Below, one piece after another: positions 35,426 through 45,541 of a stretch of DNA of 64,000 nt. The position numbers and the translations under genes were made by a program. This DNA is from Paenibacillus sp. FSL W8-0426 (GTDB lineage Bacteria; Bacillota; Bacilli; Paenibacillales; Paenibacillaceae): NCBI RefSeq assembly GCF_037969725.1, contig NZ_CP150203.1, positions 5,286,001 to 5,350,000 of the forward strand, in the 5' to 3' direction. The number at the start of each line of letters is the position of its first letter. Positions within the stretch are counted from its first letter, which is position 1. The notes below the pieces were generated by a model. That model did not search any database. It was not told the origin of the DNA and saw only the letters and a list, made by a program, of their open reading frames with translations.

Positions 35426-36934
35426 TCACTCCTCGTCGAGTCGATTCGTTTGGCGGGATGTCCTCGGATTGTAGCGCCTCATGGACAAAGGCTTGAGATA
35501 ACTCGGTCTGGTATCGGTCACCTCATAGGACGCGCGAATCAAACTGTCTGTGAGATCCTTGAAACGCAGCGGAAAGAAGGGGGCCATATACGGAGAACCC
35601 AGCGAGCGCAGCCTGGAAAGGTGCACCAGCAAAAAGCAAAGCCCGATCGCGATGCCGAGCGCACCCCAGATGGCTGCCAGCAAAATGATGGGAAAACGCA
35701 AAAAGCGGATGGCATTGGACATTTTATAGATCGGGGTCACGAAAGAAGCGAGTGCGGACAGCGAAACGATAATGATCAGCACGTTGCTGGTTAAGGCCGC
35801 CTCTACGGCCGCCTGGCCAAGAATGATGCCCCCCACCACGCCCAGCGTCTGTCCGATCCGGTTCGGCAATCTCGCTCCTGCCTCCCGCAGAAATTCAATC
35901 GTAATTTCAAGAAAAATGGCTTCGATAAAGGGAGGGAACGGCACGTTCTGCCGGGACGCAATCAGCTTGCCAAGCAGTTCCTTCGGCACCACTTCGTAAT
36001 GATAGGTCATCAATGCCACGTAGAGCGCCGAAGCAAACAGGGAGAAAATGACGCCGAAGATGCGAATCAATCGAAAAAAGGACCCCAGCGCCCAAGGCAA
36101 ATAATAATCCTCCGGCGAAACGAAAAAATCGAACAGCGTGGACGGTCCCGTCACGATGCTTGGCGAGCCTTCGCTGATGACGGCCACTTGGCCCTGCATG
36201 AGGGCATAGACGACGCGATCGCGGCGCTCCGTCGTCGTGAACAGCGGGAACGGGGTCAGCGAATTGTCCGTGATCAGCTGATCCAGTTGCGACGTGTCGA
36301 AGACTACGTCGAAGTCGATCCCCCTCAGTCTCTCCTCCATCCTGGATACGTTCTCGGGATGAGCGATGCCCTCGACGTACAGGATGGCCACGGTGGATCG
36401 GGATAAAGAGCCGAGCGTCATTTGTTTGATGATCAGATTCGGCGTCCGCAGCTGCATGCGAATCAAATGCAAATTCACCGGCAATGCTTCCACGAACCCC
36501 ACCTTCGGGCCGATGACGCTGAATTCGTTCTCGGTGTCGTTGTCGCCCCGCACCCCGTCTTTACCGACCATCGGAACAATAATAACCTGCTCCGCCCGGG
36601 CATGTTCACGAATGATCAGATTTCCTTGAAGGAGCAGCGGTATCACCTGATCCGTCTGCTGCTCGACTTTCGTTTCCTCGATCGGGATGCAGCGCAACAG
36701 ATCGTGCAGCTCCAATCCCGCACGGGAAGCAAGTTGGTCCTGCAATCCGTGAATGACCAATTCCAGCAGACGGCTGTCCACCAAGGTCTTGTAGTAACAC
36801 AGCTGCAGCTCCAGACCATTTCCGTCCAATTCCATATCCTGAACGATAAAGTCGTCGGAACGGCGGCAGGAGGAGAGCAGGTCTTTGTCCTGATGCTCCG
36901 GATTCGGAGATGTCTCTTTTTGCTCCGTATTCAT
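35426..36934 (-). CDS. GerA family spore germination protein (A subunit, second operon)
   Basis: A 502-residue germinant-receptor A subunit. The N-terminal soluble domain has LQLCYYKTLVDSRLLELVIH and GPKVGFVEALPVNLHLIR. The membrane domain has QGQVAVISEGSPSIVTGPST, then YHYEVVPKELLGKLIASRQN and EFLREAGARLPNRIGQTLGV. Compared with the first-operon A protein it lacks the extra N-terminal hydrophobic segment and is about 70 residues shorter, closer to the family norm. The start overlaps the B gene stop as ATGA. Confidence 0.93.
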   Translation of the reverse strand: MNTEQKETSPNPEHQDKDLLSSCRRSDDFIVQDMELDGNGLELQLCYYKTLVDSRLLELVIHGLQDQLASRAGLELHDLLRCIPIEETKVEQQTDQVIPLLLQGNLIIREHARAEQVIIVPMVGKDGVRGDNDTENEFSVIGPKVGFVEALPVNLHLIRMQLRTPNLIIKQMTLGSLSRSTVAILYVEGIAHPENVSRMEERLRGIDFDVVFDTSQLDQLITDNSLTPFPLFTTTERRDRVVYALMQGQVAVISEGSPSIVTGPSTLFDFFVSPEDYYLPWALGSFFRLIRIFGVIFSLFASALYVALMTYHYEVVPKELLGKLIASRQNVPFPPFIEAIFLEITIEFLREAGARLPNRIGQTLGVVGGIILGQAAVEAALTSNVLIIIVSLSALASFVTPIYKMSNAIRFLRFPIILLAAIWGALGIAIGLCFLLVHLSRLRSLGSPYMAPFFPLRFKDLTDSLIRASYEVTDTRPSYLKPLSMRRYNPRTSRQTNRLDEE

Positions 36935-38073
36935 ACGCCCTCCCCTTTCCCTGAATGAAGTGGCTCGCCCTGTCGCGGACGATCCCTGTCGCTTCGCCGG
37001 ATCAATGAAACCAGAAATAACAGCGGAACGTACATCAGAATCAGCATTTCCCCTGTCAAGTCATACCAGGCCGTCAGCTTTTCGAGCATGACCGTATCCT
37101 TGACCACGAACAGCATCGTCACAAAGAGCAGTATCATCGCCTTCAATCCAAGGCTGGGCCGGATGGCGCTTTGCAGCTTCATGCAGCGGCAGGAGGCCCA
37201 AAGGCTTAAAGCGATGATCGACAACATTTTCAGCAACCAGAGGGACAGCGCCAAATATTCCATGCGCTGGATGAGCGGCAGTTCGATGATGCTGATGAGA
37301 CTGAGCGTGGGCCACAAATGCTCTTTCATCTGTCCGGGGCTGAAAAACATGTAAGCAAGAACGAAAAAAACAAGGTAAACCGCCGTTGCGGTGAACAATG
37401 CCGAATACGCCCATTTCACCGAACGCTCCGGAGACTTCACGTATGGATAGATCACCAGCAGTATCCCGCAGCCGATGAATTCATGCAGCATCTGCCGCGT
37501 GGACACCCATAACGCTCCCGCATCGTGATCCAACACGGGAAGCAGATTGCGGGGATGCAGGTAGGAGGCAACCATAAAGGTCTGGGGAAAAACGAAAATC
37601 AGGATAAACAACGTGCCCCACAGACAGATGCCGGCAACCGAACGAATCCCGCCCGAGACGCAGTAATAGATCAGGATGAGAATAACCAGACCAAGCATCC
37701 ACGCGTTTTGCGTTGGCAGAACCCAGAGCTGGATGATATGGACATAGGTTTGGAACGTCACGAGCGCCCCCATGATAAAGTACAGAATGAACATCCAGTT
37801 GATGAAGGCTCCCAGGTAGGAACCCCAGTATCGACGATTGATATGCACAAGAGAGGATCGGTCCGGAGATTGGCGGCCAAGCAGAACAAACATCATCTTG
37901 ATGATCAGGCCGATGATGGCGGCTGCGGCCAAAATGCTGATCCAGCCGTCATTCGCCGCGCCGCGCAGCATATTGTGTTGAAAATTCATCAAACCTGCAC
38001 CGACGAAGCTTACATAGAGCACGAAATATAGATGAAGCGGGGACATCGCGTAGCGATTTTCAGAAGTGTTCAC
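36931..38073 (-). CDS. GerAB/GerB family spore germination permease (second operon)
   Basis: A 380-residue integral membrane protein with about ten helices and the family motif LVTFQTYVHIIQLWVLPTQN in the middle. It begins MSPLHLYFVLYVSFVGAGLM after a short N-terminus. The start codon at 38073 is GTG with GGGAG upstream. Unlike the first cluster, the B gene comes first here. Germinant unknown. Confidence 0.9.
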   Translation of the reverse strand: MNTSENRYAMSPLHLYFVLYVSFVGAGLMNFQHNMLRGAANDGWISILAAAAIIGLIIKMMFVLLGRQSPDRSSLVHINRRYWGSYLGAFINWMFILYFIMGALVTFQTYVHIIQLWVLPTQNAWMLGLVILILIYYCVSGGIRSVAGICLWGTLFILIFVFPQTFMVASYLHPRNLLPVLDHDAGALWVSTRQMLHEFIGCGILLVIYPYVKSPERSVKWAYSALFTATAVYLVFFVLAYMFFSPGQMKEHLWPTLSLISIIELPLIQRMEYLALSLWLLKMLSIIALSLWASCRCMKLQSAIRPSLGLKAMILLFVTMLFVVKDTVMLEKLTAWYDLTGEMLILMYVPLLFLVSLIRRSDRDRPRQGEPLHSGKGEGV

Positions 38074-38172
38074 AGAGATCTCCCTTTCTCAAGTGAATCG
38101 GATGGTAACGATTGCGTCATCATCATGCGTTTTTCCTTGAGATTAGGTTGGAAATAAATCGAAATTTTATGC

Positions 38173-38205
38173 AAAAAAGAAAGGACCGCCAGCGGCGATC
38201 CTTTT
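38173..38205 (-). terminator. Terminator of the GH1 gene
   Basis: Stem AAAGGA-CGCC/GGCG-TCCTTT on the minus strand followed by a T-rich tail. A second GC-rich palindrome (about 38216-38254) lies between it and the stop codon, without a T-run. Confidence 0.8.
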
Positions 38206-38263
38206 CAAACCAAACGGCCTCGCCGGATCGGAATGATCCGGCAAGGCCTGTCCAAATCACGGA

Positions 38264-39721
<1,458 letters not shown>

Positions 39722-39755
39722 TCAAGCCTTCAACACAAGTGTACCACTCATACCC

Positions 39756-39779
39756 TGACAACGTTTGTCATGGTATAAT
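39756..39779. promoter_or_regulatory. Palindrome and extended -10 promoter between GH1 gene and WYL regulator
   Basis: Perfect palindrome TGACAA-CGT-TTGTCA (39756-39770) lies directly against an extended -10 box TGGTATAAT (39771-39779) reading rightward. The -10 box ends six bases before the regulator's ATG, so transcription should begin at or next to the start codon. The palindrome is a likely operator for the regulator. Confidence 0.6.
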
Positions 39780-39785
39780 CATGAT

Positions 39786-40727
39786 ATGGAACATAATCGA
39801 TTATTCAAAATGTTGCTGCTTCTGCTGGAAAAAAAGAAAACGACCGCCCCGGAGCTTGCGCGCCTGTTCGAAATATCGGTGCGCACCGTCTACCGGGATA
39901 TCGACCGTTTGAGTGCCGCTGGCATTCCGGTTTATACGACGACCGGCAAACATGGCGGCATTCATTTGATGGACCACTATGTCATGGACAAATCGCTGCT
40001 CAGCGAGGACGAGCAAAATGAAATTTTGCTCGGTTTATACAGCGTCAGTGCCATTCCCCACCTGAATGGCGCCCGGATGCTGCAAAGGCTGACGGCGCTG
40101 TTCGACCACAAGCTGGACTGGATCGAATTCGAGCATTCGCCGTGGGGCAGCATTCCTGATAAAGAAATGGAGCTGTTCAATCAGGTGAAGCAGGCGATAT
40201 TTGCGCGCCAACCGATTTCATTCCATTACGTGGATTCCAATGGCGAGGCAAGCATGCAAACGGCTCAGCCCGTAAAACTCGTATTCAAAAACAACACCTG
40301 GTACTTCAAAGGATTGAAGCAGCTTGAAAGCGGCACGGCCGGCGTCGAAACCTTCAAAATCAAACGGATCAGCCAGCTGCGGTTTGTCCCCGGCCTGCCT
40401 GTCCTTGATCCATTCGCTTTACCGACGGATGAAGCCATGCAAACGCCGGAGGAACTGGTCCGGATCGAGTTGCTTTTTTCGGATACTGTGGCGTACAGGG
40501 TACATGATTTCTTTGATCCGGTGTCGATCCACCCTGAACAAGACGGTACGCTGCGGGTAGTCATGCACCTGGACGAGGGCGAACGGCTGTATTCCTTTCT
40601 GATGTCCTTCGGTGCCGAAGTCACGGTTGTAGAACCAGCGAGAGTCAGGGGAGAATTGTTGAGGCGGCATCGGCGGGCCGTTCAACATTTACTGGAAGAA
40701 AGTGGCGTGGAGGGTAAGGAGGAGTGA
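39786..40727 (+). CDS. WYL-domain transcriptional regulator (YafY type)
   Basis: A 313-residue regulator: N-terminal HTH_11 winged helix (HNRLFKMLLLLLEKKKTTAP, ELARLFEISVRTVYRDIDRL), a WYL ligand-binding domain (about 135-220, NNTWYFKGLKQLES) and a C-terminal WCX extension. ATG 39786 lacks a ribosome-binding site and lies about where the extended -10 promoter should start transcription, suggesting a leaderless mRNA. It is divergent from the GH1 gene and probably controls it. Confidence 0.88.
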   Translation: MEHNRLFKMLLLLLEKKKTTAPELARLFEISVRTVYRDIDRLSAAGIPVYTTTGKHGGIHLMDHYVMDKSLLSEDEQNEILLGLYSVSAIPHLNGARMLQRLTALFDHKLDWIEFEHSPWGSIPDKEMELFNQVKQAIFARQPISFHYVDSNGEASMQTAQPVKLVFKNNTWYFKGLKQLESGTAGVETFKIKRISQLRFVPGLPVLDPFALPTDEAMQTPEELVRIELLFSDTVAYRVHDFFDPVSIHPEQDGTLRVVMHLDEGERLYSFLMSFGAEVTVVEPARVRGELLRRHRRAVQHLLEESGVEGKEE

Positions 40728-40790
40728 TATAATGGAACCAGCGTTGTCTTTTTTCGAATTATACCTATCTCTTGCCAAGGAGGCTTGTCC

Positions 40791-41609
40791 ATGATCCAAC
40801 ACATCCGACGCAACAATGTTGAACGCTTCAAAGGATTTGGCACGCTGTACGACCAAAATCGGCCTTCCGCCCCGACGGAAGTGGTCGAAATCCTGACCGC
40901 CTATCTGGGCGGGCAGCCGCGGCTTGTCGCTGACGTTGGCTGCGGCACCGGATTGTCCTCGTGGGTTTGGCTGGACCACGCCGAGCGCATCATCGGTATC
41001 GAGCCGAGCGACGACATGCGCACCGTTGCGGAAGCCAAATGGGAAGCTGCGGGCAAGCCGGACAATCTGAGGTTTGTTGCCGGCATGTCCCACGAGCTCG
41101 GGCTTCCGGATGGAAGCGTGGACGTGCTGACATGTTCCCAGTCCTTCCACTGGATGGAGCCCGTGTCCACCCTGCGGGAATTCGCGCGTGTTCTGCGTCC
41201 CGGGGGCATTTTCGCTGCCTATGACTGCGATTGGCCGCCCGTGCTGGACTGGTCGTTGGAAACGGCCTATCAACGTCTGATCGCACAGGCCGATGATTTG
41301 GCATTCACGCTATCGGAATCGGATCACCAGGCCCACAAATGGAGTAAAGAAGGGCATTTGGAGCAGATTCAAAAGTCGGGACTCTTTCGTTATGTCCGGG
41401 AAATCGTGTTTCATCATCACGAGACCTTCACGGCCGAACGTTTCGTTAATCTCGCGCTTAGCCAAGGCGGACTGCAAACCGCATTGAAACTAGGAGCGGA
41501 AGAGCTGAACGGTTTGGCAGATGCGTTCAGGCAGCAAGCCGAAGACGTGTTTGCGGGTCAGACCCGGACCGCTCTATTCTCCTATCGCATGCGTTTGGGA
41601 GTCGTTTGA
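40791..41609 (+). CDS. Class I SAM-dependent methyltransferase
   Basis: A 272-residue methyltransferase with the SAM-binding motif I LVADVGCGTGLSSWVW, the acidic loop IIGIEPSDDM, the SHELGLPDGSVDVLTCSQSFHW segment and LREFARVLRPGGIFAAYD, typical of UbiE/type-11 methyltransferases. The substrate is unknown. ATG 40791 has AAGGAGG at seven bases. It follows the WYL regulator by 63 bases and may be co-transcribed. Confidence 0.88.
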   Translation: MIQHIRRNNVERFKGFGTLYDQNRPSAPTEVVEILTAYLGGQPRLVADVGCGTGLSSWVWLDHAERIIGIEPSDDMRTVAEAKWEAAGKPDNLRFVAGMSHELGLPDGSVDVLTCSQSFHWMEPVSTLREFARVLRPGGIFAAYDCDWPPVLDWSLETAYQRLIAQADDLAFTLSESDHQAHKWSKEGHLEQIQKSGLFRYVREIVFHHHETFTAERFVNLALSQGGLQTALKLGAEELNGLADAFRQQAEDVFAGQTRTALFSYRMRLGVV

Positions 41610-41657
41610 TCGTTGGCACGGAAGAATGATGTACGCACCAAAGGAGAGTGATCAGAC

Positions 41658-42287
41658 TTGCACGTTAAGACGTATGAAGATTGGATAGGCCAATGGCTGG
41701 ACGCCCATTTCGATACGCCACATCGGGAAATGGTCATGTCCTATCCCGCCAAAACGGATGCTGAAGACTACGGCGTGCCGCAAGCGATGCAAGATGGCAA
41801 GGTCGACGAAGAAGGTTGGGTGCGCTGGAAAATGGTCGCCTCCACGGTCACGGCAGAGCAAGTAAGGGAAATGGAGCGTACTTGCCGCCTCGCCGCTCCC
41901 GTTCCTCCGCTGTATCTGGCTTATCTCACTACACGTTTCGTATTGAACGTAAACCTTCGGTACGATGACTTCATCGTTACTTTGCCGGACCTGCCCTCCG
42001 ATCATGCTTTACGCGACGTACGGACGATGTGGATGAACTGGGAACAGCTCATACAGCATGGATATATTCCGATTGCAACGTATGAAGATGGTGCAGGCCC
42101 CGTTTGCTGCGATACGCAGAGCCCCCTTCCGGATGGGGATTATGATATTGTCTGGTTTGATCACGAGGAATTCGTAACCGAAGATGCCGGAAGCCGCACA
42201 CGATTAGAAGCAATGGCCAAGCCGCTGTTTCCGTCATTCCGGGACATGCTTCTCTCCGCCAAAGGAAGTCCCGCATCGCTGAAATGA
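41658..42287 (+). CDS. Hypothetical protein with SUKH-like character
   Basis: A 209-residue protein starting at TTG with AAAGGAGAG upstream. The MERTCRLAAPVPPLYLAYLT stretch and the late GDYDIVWFDHEEF resemble SMI1/KNR4 (SUKH) proteins, but the match is weak and I give no function. It ends just before a clear terminator. Confidence 0.6.
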   Translation: MHVKTYEDWIGQWLDAHFDTPHREMVMSYPAKTDAEDYGVPQAMQDGKVDEEGWVRWKMVASTVTAEQVREMERTCRLAAPVPPLYLAYLTTRFVLNVNLRYDDFIVTLPDLPSDHALRDVRTMWMNWEQLIQHGYIPIATYEDGAGPVCCDTQSPLPDGDYDIVWFDHEEFVTEDAGSRTRLEAMAKPLFPSFRDMLLSAKGSPASLK

Positions 42288-42295
42288 TGAATTAC

Positions 42296-42330
42296 AAACA
42301 GCCGTTCCTTGGAGAGCGGCTGTTTCATTT
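42296..42330 (+). terminator. Terminator after the hypothetical gene at 41.7-42.3 kb
   Basis: Stem AAACAGCCG/CGGCTGTTT with a 12-base loop, followed by CATTTTT. The gene to the right is convergent. Confidence 0.8.
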
Positions 42331-42336
42331 TTCCCG

Positions 42337-43131
42337 TCAGGAAGAGAACAGGCGGCTTAATTGGTCTTCCTGTGCGTTTAGTGCAAACACTACCTTGGAA
42401 GGGTCCTGCGGCGAGTACATGACCTGAATGATGTGTCCCTGCTGCACCTGCGGCAGCGCGGAGGACAAGATTTCCTTTTGCGTCGTGACGGTAAACGTTT
42501 CTCCACTGCTCTTCGTTATGCTTAGCGTGATCTGGAGTTTGATCTTGCCGGATGTAATGCTACCCAGCGGAGTTACGTCCATAATTTTGGCCATTGCCTT
42601 CTCCCCGGTGCGCGCAATCTCCATCATTTCCGGCGATACGCCCTGCTGCACCATCTTCTCGTTTAACAGTTCCTGCAAATCGTCCTGCGACAGCCGTCCC
42701 TTCAGGTCCAACCCCACCTTCCGCTCATCCTTCTCGGAGACGATCAATGGCACGAAGCTTCCCGGCTGGAATTGGGCCAATGACGTGAGCGGAACGATCG
42801 TGCGCAGCTCGGCATCATACTTCTCCCGTCCTTTGCGGGAGACGGTAAGCCGGAGCCTGACCTCCGGCTGTTCATTCACGTAGGTGCCTGTCTGCTGAAT
42901 GGCGTTAATGATCCCGACCGCAGGGAGCCCCGATTTGATGCGGCGCGTCCCTAAAAACATGCTCAGCAACGACGGAATGAAAATCAGGCCAAACCCCGCA
43001 TAAATCGCTGGCTTATACCACCAAGCGTCCATAATTAGGAACGGATCATCCCATAGATGTTGAGCCAGAAAAGGGGAGAAACCTACGCCGAATACAAGCA
43101 AAATACCGATTAGTCTAAAAAACGATACCAC
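42337..43131 (-). CDS. Membrane-anchored hypothetical protein, paralogue of the next gene
   Basis: A 264-residue protein with two N-terminal helices (FFRLIGILLVFGVGFSPFLA; PAIYAGFGLIFIPSLLSMFL), then a beta domain (about 70-140; GLPAVGIINAIQQTGTYVNE) and a second soluble region with GKIKLQITLSITKSSGETF and MYSPQDPSKVVFALN. The GTG at 43131 is the start (AGAGGTGAT upstream). The beta domain resembles the central part of the 43216-43635 protein in layout (a(V)(V/I)..(T)G..(I/V)N..P.V.L.L.V). Family not recognised. Confidence 0.65.
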   Translation of the reverse strand: MVSFFRLIGILLVFGVGFSPFLAQHLWDDPFLIMDAWWYKPAIYAGFGLIFIPSLLSMFLGTRRIKSGLPAVGIINAIQQTGTYVNEQPEVRLRLTVSRKGREKYDAELRTIVPLTSLAQFQPGSFVPLIVSEKDERKVGLDLKGRLSQDDLQELLNEKMVQQGVSPEMMEIARTGEKAMAKIMDVTPLGSITSGKIKLQITLSITKSSGETFTVTTQKEILSSALPQVQQGHIIQVMYSPQDPSKVVFALNAQEDQLSRLFSS

Positions 43132-43215
43132 GTTATCACCTCTTAAAATCAATTCAATTCGTTGTTATATGAATTTAATGATGAATCCACTGCCTTATGT
43201 TCATTCCCTCGGCCA

Positions 43216-43635
43216 TCAGCCCGATATCCATCCCATATAGATCAGTTCTGCCGGGTTTGCGGGATTTTTTCCTAAACCTACCCGGTCGCCAGCTCTGGGA
43301 ATCTGCATTTTGGACACCAGCGTCTCCAGCGTTCGCCGATACCTGCTGCCATCCGTCTCGGTCACGTCAAGAACCAGCACAACGATGGGATCGAAGTTGA
43401 TCAGCTTGCCCGTATCGGTAACGCTCACCACCGTCGCCGTTGCTGCCATGGGCAGCGAACCGCTTGCCGCCAATTGTGCCTGTCTGGCCGAATCGAGGCT
43501 CTGATTGATCGCGTTGCGATGCTGCTTCGGCACCATCCCTTTCATCAGCATGCCCGTCAATCCTTTGTTCATCAATGTATCGGCCTTTGCGATCGCATCT
43601 TCCTGTTTGTTTTTTCGTCCGAACCATCCCATCAT
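43216..43635 (-). CDS. Soluble hypothetical protein sharing a domain with its neighbour
   Basis: A 139-residue cytoplasmic protein starting MMGWFGRKNKQEDAIAKAD. A central beta domain (TATVVSVTDTGKLINFDPIV, LVLDVTETDGSRYRRTLETL) ends AELIYMGWISG. GAGGGGTTGATC precedes the ATG pair. It lies 84 bases before the membrane-anchored protein with a similar domain, probably in one transcript. No function assigned. Confidence 0.65.
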   Translation of the reverse strand: MMGWFGRKNKQEDAIAKADTLMNKGLTGMLMKGMVPKQHRNAINQSLDSARQAQLAASGSLPMAATATVVSVTDTGKLINFDPIVVLVLDVTETDGSRYRRTLETLVSKMQIPRAGDRVGLGKNPANPAELIYMGWISG

Positions 43636-43660
43636 GATCAACCCCTCGTTTGGTTTGTTC

Positions 43661-43887
43661 TATATAAACCACACTAATCAGTCACACAAGGCACTGCGAG
43701 TGCAGTACCATCTTCCGATCGCTGTTATCCCCAGATTTTTTGATTCCCTTATTTCAAGGGAAAAATCCGTTGATCAGTCTATGCTTCCGATGCAGCTTTC
43801 TTTCAGAAAGCTTTTAGGCGACCGCTTTGCTTCTCCAGATTGGTTCTGCCTCTACGTAAGGTATGAATGTTTTTTGCGGTTTATATA
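43661..43887 (+). repeat. Intergenic repeat family, copy C (227 bp, longest)
   Basis: Begins TATATAAACC and ends TTGCGGTTTATATA. Contains the ACTGC-GAGT-GCAGT hairpin, TTCCGATCGCTGTTATCCCC, an extra GCTTTC/GAAAGC hairpin absent from copy B, and CTTCTCCAGATTGGTTCTGC. Noncoding. Confidence 0.85.
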
Positions 43888-43946
43888 GGTTATAGTTTCA
43901 TTATAAACACGCCATCCCCTGATTGGATACGGGTTCGGAAGCATAC

Positions 43947-43995
43947 AAAAAAACCGGAAAGATCGGCCGTTTAAATCTCCGATTTCCCGGTTTTG
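43947..43995 (-). terminator. Terminator of the XRE/TPR regulator gene
   Basis: On the minus strand AAAACCGG..ATCGG pairs with CCGAT..CCGG and is followed by seven T. Confidence 0.75.
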
Positions 43996-44083
43996 CATAC
44001 CCTCAAGGGTCGTTTCTGCAAAAAAACGATAGCTTTACCACAATCTAATGACTGTTTTAGGGAAATGTTTTGCGGTATGGAGC

Positions 44084-45364
44084 TTATTTTTTTCGCAGCC
44101 AATATACGAGCTTGCGATAATACGTCGCCGCCTCCTTGTACCGCCGCAGCTCCTCGTTTACGACGGCCAACCCCTCATACAGCCGCTCGAGCCGCAGCGC
44201 ATGCTGCACCGACTCAAAATACGGCAGGCAGGCCAGCGCTTTCGCAAGAAACGGCTCCCGTTCGCCGTGAGCAAGCGCCAGCTGGCTCTGATAAAACGTG
44301 GCAGCCATCTGTTGATCCTGCGTGATTGCGCATTTTTGCAGCCGGTCCACGCTATGGGCCAGCATGCCCCAGTTTTTGCGGGCCAGGGCTACCTCGCAGC
44401 GATATATCCAGAGCAGCGGCGCCATCGCCTGCCGGGTCTCCTCCGGTTCCCGTCCGAGCAGTGCTTCGAATCGGTCGATCTCGTCCTGGGCCTGATCCAG
44501 CTCGCCCGTCATCGTCAGCATGACGATCCGGTTGTTGGCGATCGCCGTCACGAGATCGCCCTGATTCGCCGCGTAGACGAGATTGGCTTCCGCCATCGAC
44601 AGCGCCGAGAGCGCTTCTTGCGCGAGCCCCATTGCGAAACAATACCCGCTATATGCTACGTACAGTCCAGACAAGCGGTGAAACAGCCGCCGATCGTACA
44701 CCTGCCGCATGGTCAGCTCAAACGTCTGTTTAGCCTCCTCATACTGCTTGACCTGAATATAAGCTTCCATTTTGATGTTCTGCACCGACAGCCAGAACTC
44801 GCTGCCAGGTGCCACAAGGTCGCCAAGGCGCGTAGCATGCGTCAATACGTCGGTAAAAGCATGCTTGGAGCGATAATACTGCACTTTGTAATATAAAAGC
44901 GCTTTGGACAGCGGGGCGGGAAGGTCCACGTCGTCGGGCCGTCCGTATTTCTCAAGGTAAAAGTTCAAATAGGATGTATGGATGTATTCATGGGCATCCG
45001 CATCGTTCAGTTGCTGATAATAGACCGCCTTCATCAGTGCGGTGGTCAGCTCCACGACTAGTGCGTCGTCCCTGTCGTCCAGCGCATGCACCGCTTCCTC
45101 TGCAAGCATCGATGCCGGAACCGACAACTGTTCAAAGACGGCTTCGGCCCGGGCCAGCGTGCCTTCATCCTGTGCCCCGGCTTGCAGTACATAGGACGGC
45201 GGAACGCCAAGCCGCACTGCAATGGCTTCCGCCAAATCTTCGGGCAGCGGGTAGCGCTGCGCAAGAATATTCGCGAAATGGGCCTGCGTCACCAGCCCTT
45301 CCACCAGATCTTTGCGCGAAATGCCTTTTCGTTTGCTTAGAAATTCAATCCGTTCTTTTAGCAT
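44084..45364 (-). CDS. XRE-type regulator with C-terminal TPR repeats
   Basis: A 426-residue protein: N-terminal helix-turn-helix (LKERIEFLSKRKGISRKDLV, EGLVTQAHFANILAQRYPLP) and a long helical C-terminus of TPR-like repeats (SVQNIKMEAYIQVKQYEEAK; AMGLAQEALSALSMAEANLV; LRRYKEAATYYRKLVYWLRK). The layout resembles RRNPP-type peptide-responsive regulators, although no signalling-peptide gene is visible beside it. ATG 45364 has AAAGG at nine bases. It is divergent from fabV, with palindromes between them. Confidence 0.8.
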   Translation of the reverse strand: MLKERIEFLSKRKGISRKDLVEGLVTQAHFANILAQRYPLPEDLAEAIAVRLGVPPSYVLQAGAQDEGTLARAEAVFEQLSVPASMLAEEAVHALDDRDDALVVELTTALMKAVYYQQLNDADAHEYIHTSYLNFYLEKYGRPDDVDLPAPLSKALLYYKVQYYRSKHAFTDVLTHATRLGDLVAPGSEFWLSVQNIKMEAYIQVKQYEEAKQTFELTMRQVYDRRLFHRLSGLYVAYSGYCFAMGLAQEALSALSMAEANLVYAANQGDLVTAIANNRIVMLTMTGELDQAQDEIDRFEALLGREPEETRQAMAPLLWIYRCEVALARKNWGMLAHSVDRLQKCAITQDQQMAATFYQSQLALAHGEREPFLAKALACLPYFESVQHALRLERLYEGLAVVNEELRRYKEAATYYRKLVYWLRKK

Positions 45365-45430
45365 GACAGCATTCCTTTCCAACCAACTCGGGGGTCGTCC
45401 CTCTAGTTGTTATCATCCCAAATTCGCAAA

Positions 45431-45476
45431 CCGAATGCCAGCATTCGGGCAAAATCATTCCAAACGGTTTCCGTTT
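45431..45476. promoter_or_regulatory. Two palindromes in the fabV/XRE-TPR divergent promoter region
   Basis: CCGAATGC-CA-GCATTCGG (45431-45448) and AAACGG-TTT-CCGTTT (45462-45476) are both perfect inverted repeats. They lie about 60-110 bases before fabV and 65-110 before the regulator. Likely operators; neither resembles the FapR site. Confidence 0.45.
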
Positions 45477-45541
45477 CGGGCCTAATTGTTTTACAATGGA
45501 AAAGTATGTACACATGAGCTGAACATGAAAGGATGCTAATC

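Noticed and set aside
39756..39770. The GH1/WYL palindrome as a CcpA cre site
   Set aside because: TGACAACGTTTGTCA has one base too many and mismatches at the right half of the cre consensus; a WYL operator is more likely.
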